From positions 1-25,656 of the forward strand of contig DAOTWY010000088.1 of NCBI GenBank assembly GCA_034435635.1: DNA of 25,656 nt, written 5' to 3'. The first letter of the stretch is position 1, and each line of letters begins with the position of its first letter. The stretch comes from DAOTWY01 sp003696565 (GTDB taxonomy: Bacteria; Chloroflexota; Anaerolineae; Aggregatilineales; Phototrophicaceae). The notes beneath the pieces are model-generated. The model ran no database searches and had not been told where the DNA came from. It saw only the letters and a list, made by a program, of their open reading frames with translations. This document shows positions 23,880 to 25,656 of this stretch, piece after piece. A program made the position numbers and the translations under genes.

Positions 23880-24363
23880 TATTGTCCTAACAGGTTTTAT
23901 GGGCACAGGCAAATCCACCATTGGGGCATTGGTGGCGGATTTACTTGATTGGCAATTTTTAGATACCGATGCGCTGATTGTTGCACGAGCCGGCATCACC
24001 ATTCCTGAAATTTTTGCACAGCACGGTGAAGCAGCTTTTCGCGAGTTAGAGCGTGAAGTTTGTGCCGAGGTAACGCAACAGCGTGAAGCTGTCATCGCCA
24101 CTGGGGGCGGCGCACTTATTAACCCCGATACCCTGGCACTGATGCAGCAAAACGGGCTGGTTATTTGTTTATATGCTGCTCCAAATGTCATTGAGGCACG
24201 GCTAGCAGAGGAGCAAAACCGCCCACTAGCGGCAAATTGGCGTGAATTGTTGGAACAACGCCGCGCCGCTTATGCTGCCATATCCCACCAAATTAACACA
24301 TCCGATAAATCTCCCCAACAACTTGCACAGGAAGTGATCATATTATGGCAATCATACAAGTAA
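23872..24363 (+). CDS. aroK: Shikimate kinase
   Basis: Phosphorylates shikimate at O3 with ATP. Walker A GFMGTGKST (8-16), the shikimate-binding DTDALI, FRELEREV, GGGALIN, and the adenine/lid region EEQNRPLA are all present. 163 aa fits the AroK family. The frame extends upstream to 23833 inside aroC, but the ATG at 23872 puts the P-loop at the usual position; it overlaps the aroC stop by 8 bp (ATGAATAA), which suggests translational coupling. The 3' end overlaps aroB by 19 bp. Confidence 0.96.
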   Translation: MNNIVLTGFMGTGKSTIGALVADLLDWQFLDTDALIVARAGITIPEIFAQHGEAAFRELEREVCAEVTQQREAVIATGGGALINPDTLALMQQNGLVICLYAAPNVIEARLAEEQNRPLAANWRELLEQRRAAYAAISHQINTSDKSPQQLAQEVIILWQSYK

Positions 24364-25349
24364 ATTCGCCAGACGGAACCTACCCCATTCATATTGAACG
24401 GGGGCTGTTGTCTCAACTTGAAGAGCTGATCGGCAATCGGCGCAAAATCATCATCACAAACACGCAATTAGAAGTGCTTTATGACTTACCCGCCCCCGTG
24501 TTAACTATGCTCCCCGGTGAACGGCATAAAAATTTAGTCACTGTCAGTGATTTATACAGCCAAATGATCCGCGCTGGCGCAGACCGGAAAAGTGTTATTG
24601 TGGCATTTGGTGGTGGTGTGGTGGGTGATACAGCCGGGTTTGTAGCGGCGACCTATATGCGCGGTGTGCCCTTTATACAAATGCCAACGTCCCTCTTGGC
24701 AATGGTTGACTCAAGCGTGGGGGGAAAAGTCGGGGTGGATTTACCAGAAGGGAAAAATTTAGTCGGCGCATTCAAACAGCCTGAAATGGTGATTATCGAC
24801 CCGGATGTCTTGAACACCCTACCTGATGTTGAATGGCGGAATGGCATGGCAGAAGTGATCAAGCATGGTTTGATCGCTGATGAAGCGTTGCTTGACCCAG
24901 CATTGCACACTGTGCAAAACGCGACCGAGTTAGTAAAGCGGGCAGTACAAGTGAAGGTAGATGTTGTCCAACGTGATCCTTATGAACATGGTGAACGGGC
25001 ACATCTAAACTTAGGGCACACCTTTGCCCATGCCATTGAACAAGTGAGTGGCTATAGCTGGACACACGGGGAAGCCGTGGGTTATGGCTTATTGGCAGCC
25101 GCCCGTTTATCTTATGCACTGGGGTTATGTCAAGCAACTTTAGTGGATCATATCGACACACTTTTAGCCCACATTGGGTTACCGCGCAAACTGGGTAATC
25201 TTGATCCAAGTGCAATTTTTGATGCAATGCGAACAGATAAAAAATGGCAAAATGGACGATCACGCTTTGTGCTGTTGCGTGGTATCGGGCAACCGCTTAT
25301 TATGGAAGATATCGCACGGGATGTGGTGATTGAGGTGTTGCAGACATAA
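24345..25349 (+). CDS. aroB: 3-dehydroquinate synthase
   Basis: Second step of the shikimate pathway: NAD-dependent, metal-dependent cyclisation of DAHP to 3-dehydroquinate. The NAD loop is FGGGVVGDTAGFVAATYMRG (88-107). PTSLLAMVDSSVGGK (114-128) and the phosphate-site GKNLVGAF follow. Metal ligands appear as E170 (AEVIKHG), His in NLGHTFAHAIE (222-232) and H241 (HGEAVGYG). The 334 aa length is at the short end but complete. It is the third gene of the aro operon; the order aroC-aroK-aroB is common. Confidence 0.97.
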   Translation: MAIIQVNSPDGTYPIHIERGLLSQLEELIGNRRKIIITNTQLEVLYDLPAPVLTMLPGERHKNLVTVSDLYSQMIRAGADRKSVIVAFGGGVVGDTAGFVAATYMRGVPFIQMPTSLLAMVDSSVGGKVGVDLPEGKNLVGAFKQPEMVIIDPDVLNTLPDVEWRNGMAEVIKHGLIADEALLDPALHTVQNATELVKRAVQVKVDVVQRDPYEHGERAHLNLGHTFAHAIEQVSGYSWTHGEAVGYGLLAAARLSYALGLCQATLVDHIDTLLAHIGLPRKLGNLDPSAIFDAMRTDKKWQNGRSRFVLLRGIGQPLIMEDIARDVVIEVLQT

Positions 25350-25385
25350 ACCACCAAACCCACAAAATCATTATATAAGGGGATA

Positions 25386-25656
25386 ATGTCTATGTCACTT
25401 GTCAAAACAACCATCATCGGAACCGGGCAATTTAACTGTCCACATTGTGGTGTGGAACGCACATACGATCATCAACGGCTGCAAAAATATAAATCTTTGC
25501 TATTCATTCCCCTTCGTCCAGAAGGTGATCCTTGGGAGTTAATTGCGTGCCAGATATGTGGTAAAAGTTATAATTTGGATGTGTTGCAATTTAAACCGAC
25601 CAAACCACAAAAAGACGCAAACCGAAGAAACAACCGCCGCCAGTTCCTGCCAAAGC
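25386..25656 (+). CDS. Zinc-ribbon protein, partial at window end
   Basis: The open frame starts at ATG 25386 with AAGG five bases upstream; a second in-frame ATG is at 25392. It continues to the window edge with no stop (90 codons seen). The N terminus carries FNCPHCG (Cys18, Cys21) and, after RTYDHQRLQKYKSLLFIPL, a second knuckle CQICG (Cys55, Cys58). This is a zinc ribbon of the type often placed before TerB or in small stand-alone proteins. After residue 70 it becomes Lys/Arg/Asn-rich. It follows aroB by 36 bp and may share its transcript. Function unknown. Confidence 0.78.
   Translation, partial: MSMSLVKTTIIGTGQFNCPHCGVERTYDHQRLQKYKSLLFIPLRPEGDPWELIACQICGKSYNLDVLQFKPTKPQKDANRRNNRRQFLPK

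Overview
The window reads as ordinary chromosomal sequence from a free-living, respiring bacterium. It is densely coded, with moderate GC content, frequent GTG and TTG starts and many 4-60 bp gene overlaps. The mix includes RicT/YaaT- and RqcH-type proteins, an oxidase-linked heme O/heme A pathway, a membrane-anchored diheme cytochrome c, a class III PPK2 and surface-polysaccharide genes. An aerobic or facultative member of the Chloroflexota (Anaerolineae-like) would fit, but this is an inference with modest confidence. No rRNA, tRNA, CRISPR array, insertion sequence or phage gene was seen, and no gene-free stretch reaches 300 bp.

Layout. (1) Positions 1-4262, plus strand: a glycerophosphodiesterase-like protein with altered catalytic residues, two GT-B glycosyltransferases and a GT9 glycosyltransferase, probably one envelope/glycan operon. 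(2) 4249-16882, minus strand: a run of 13 genes. In transcription order these are ricT-like, a PIG-L deacetylase, an M20 amidohydrolase, a degenerate S51/cyanophycinase-like protein, purA, a signal-peptide-less BtuF-like receptor, a minimal soluble histidine kinase, a two-helix membrane protein, ctaA, ctaB, a diheme cytochrome c, rqcH and ppk2. A clear hairpin lies between ctaB and the cytochrome. A good promoter and a leader hairpin precede purA. (3) 16883-17069: a divergent promoter region with a 26 bp dyad on a TATAAT box. (4) 17070-18491, plus strand: aspartate kinase. (5) 18449-22574, minus strand: a four-gene exopolysaccharide module (GT2, FrhB-family flavo/iron-sulfur protein, polysaccharide pyruvyl transferase family protein, flippase-like membrane protein). 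(6) 22575-22703: a divergent intergenic region with two palindromes. (7) 22704-25349, plus strand: the shikimate operon aroC-aroK-aroB, followed by a zinc-ribbon protein cut by the window edge.

Functional picture. ctaA and ctaB make heme A for an aa3-type oxidase, and the diheme cytochrome could carry electrons near it. The aro operon makes chorismate and aspartate kinase opens the aspartate-family pathway. The two glycan clusters probably build or modify surface polymers. The most unusual items are the cytosolic BtuF-like receptor translationally coupled to a histidine kinase with no sensor domain, the S51-like protein without a Gly-x-Ser-x-Gly nucleophile, the FrhB-family redox protein inside a glycan operon, and the operator-like dyads upstream of the aspartate kinase and aroC. 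I see no convincing complete, wholly new multi-gene system. The receptor-kinase pair is the best candidate.
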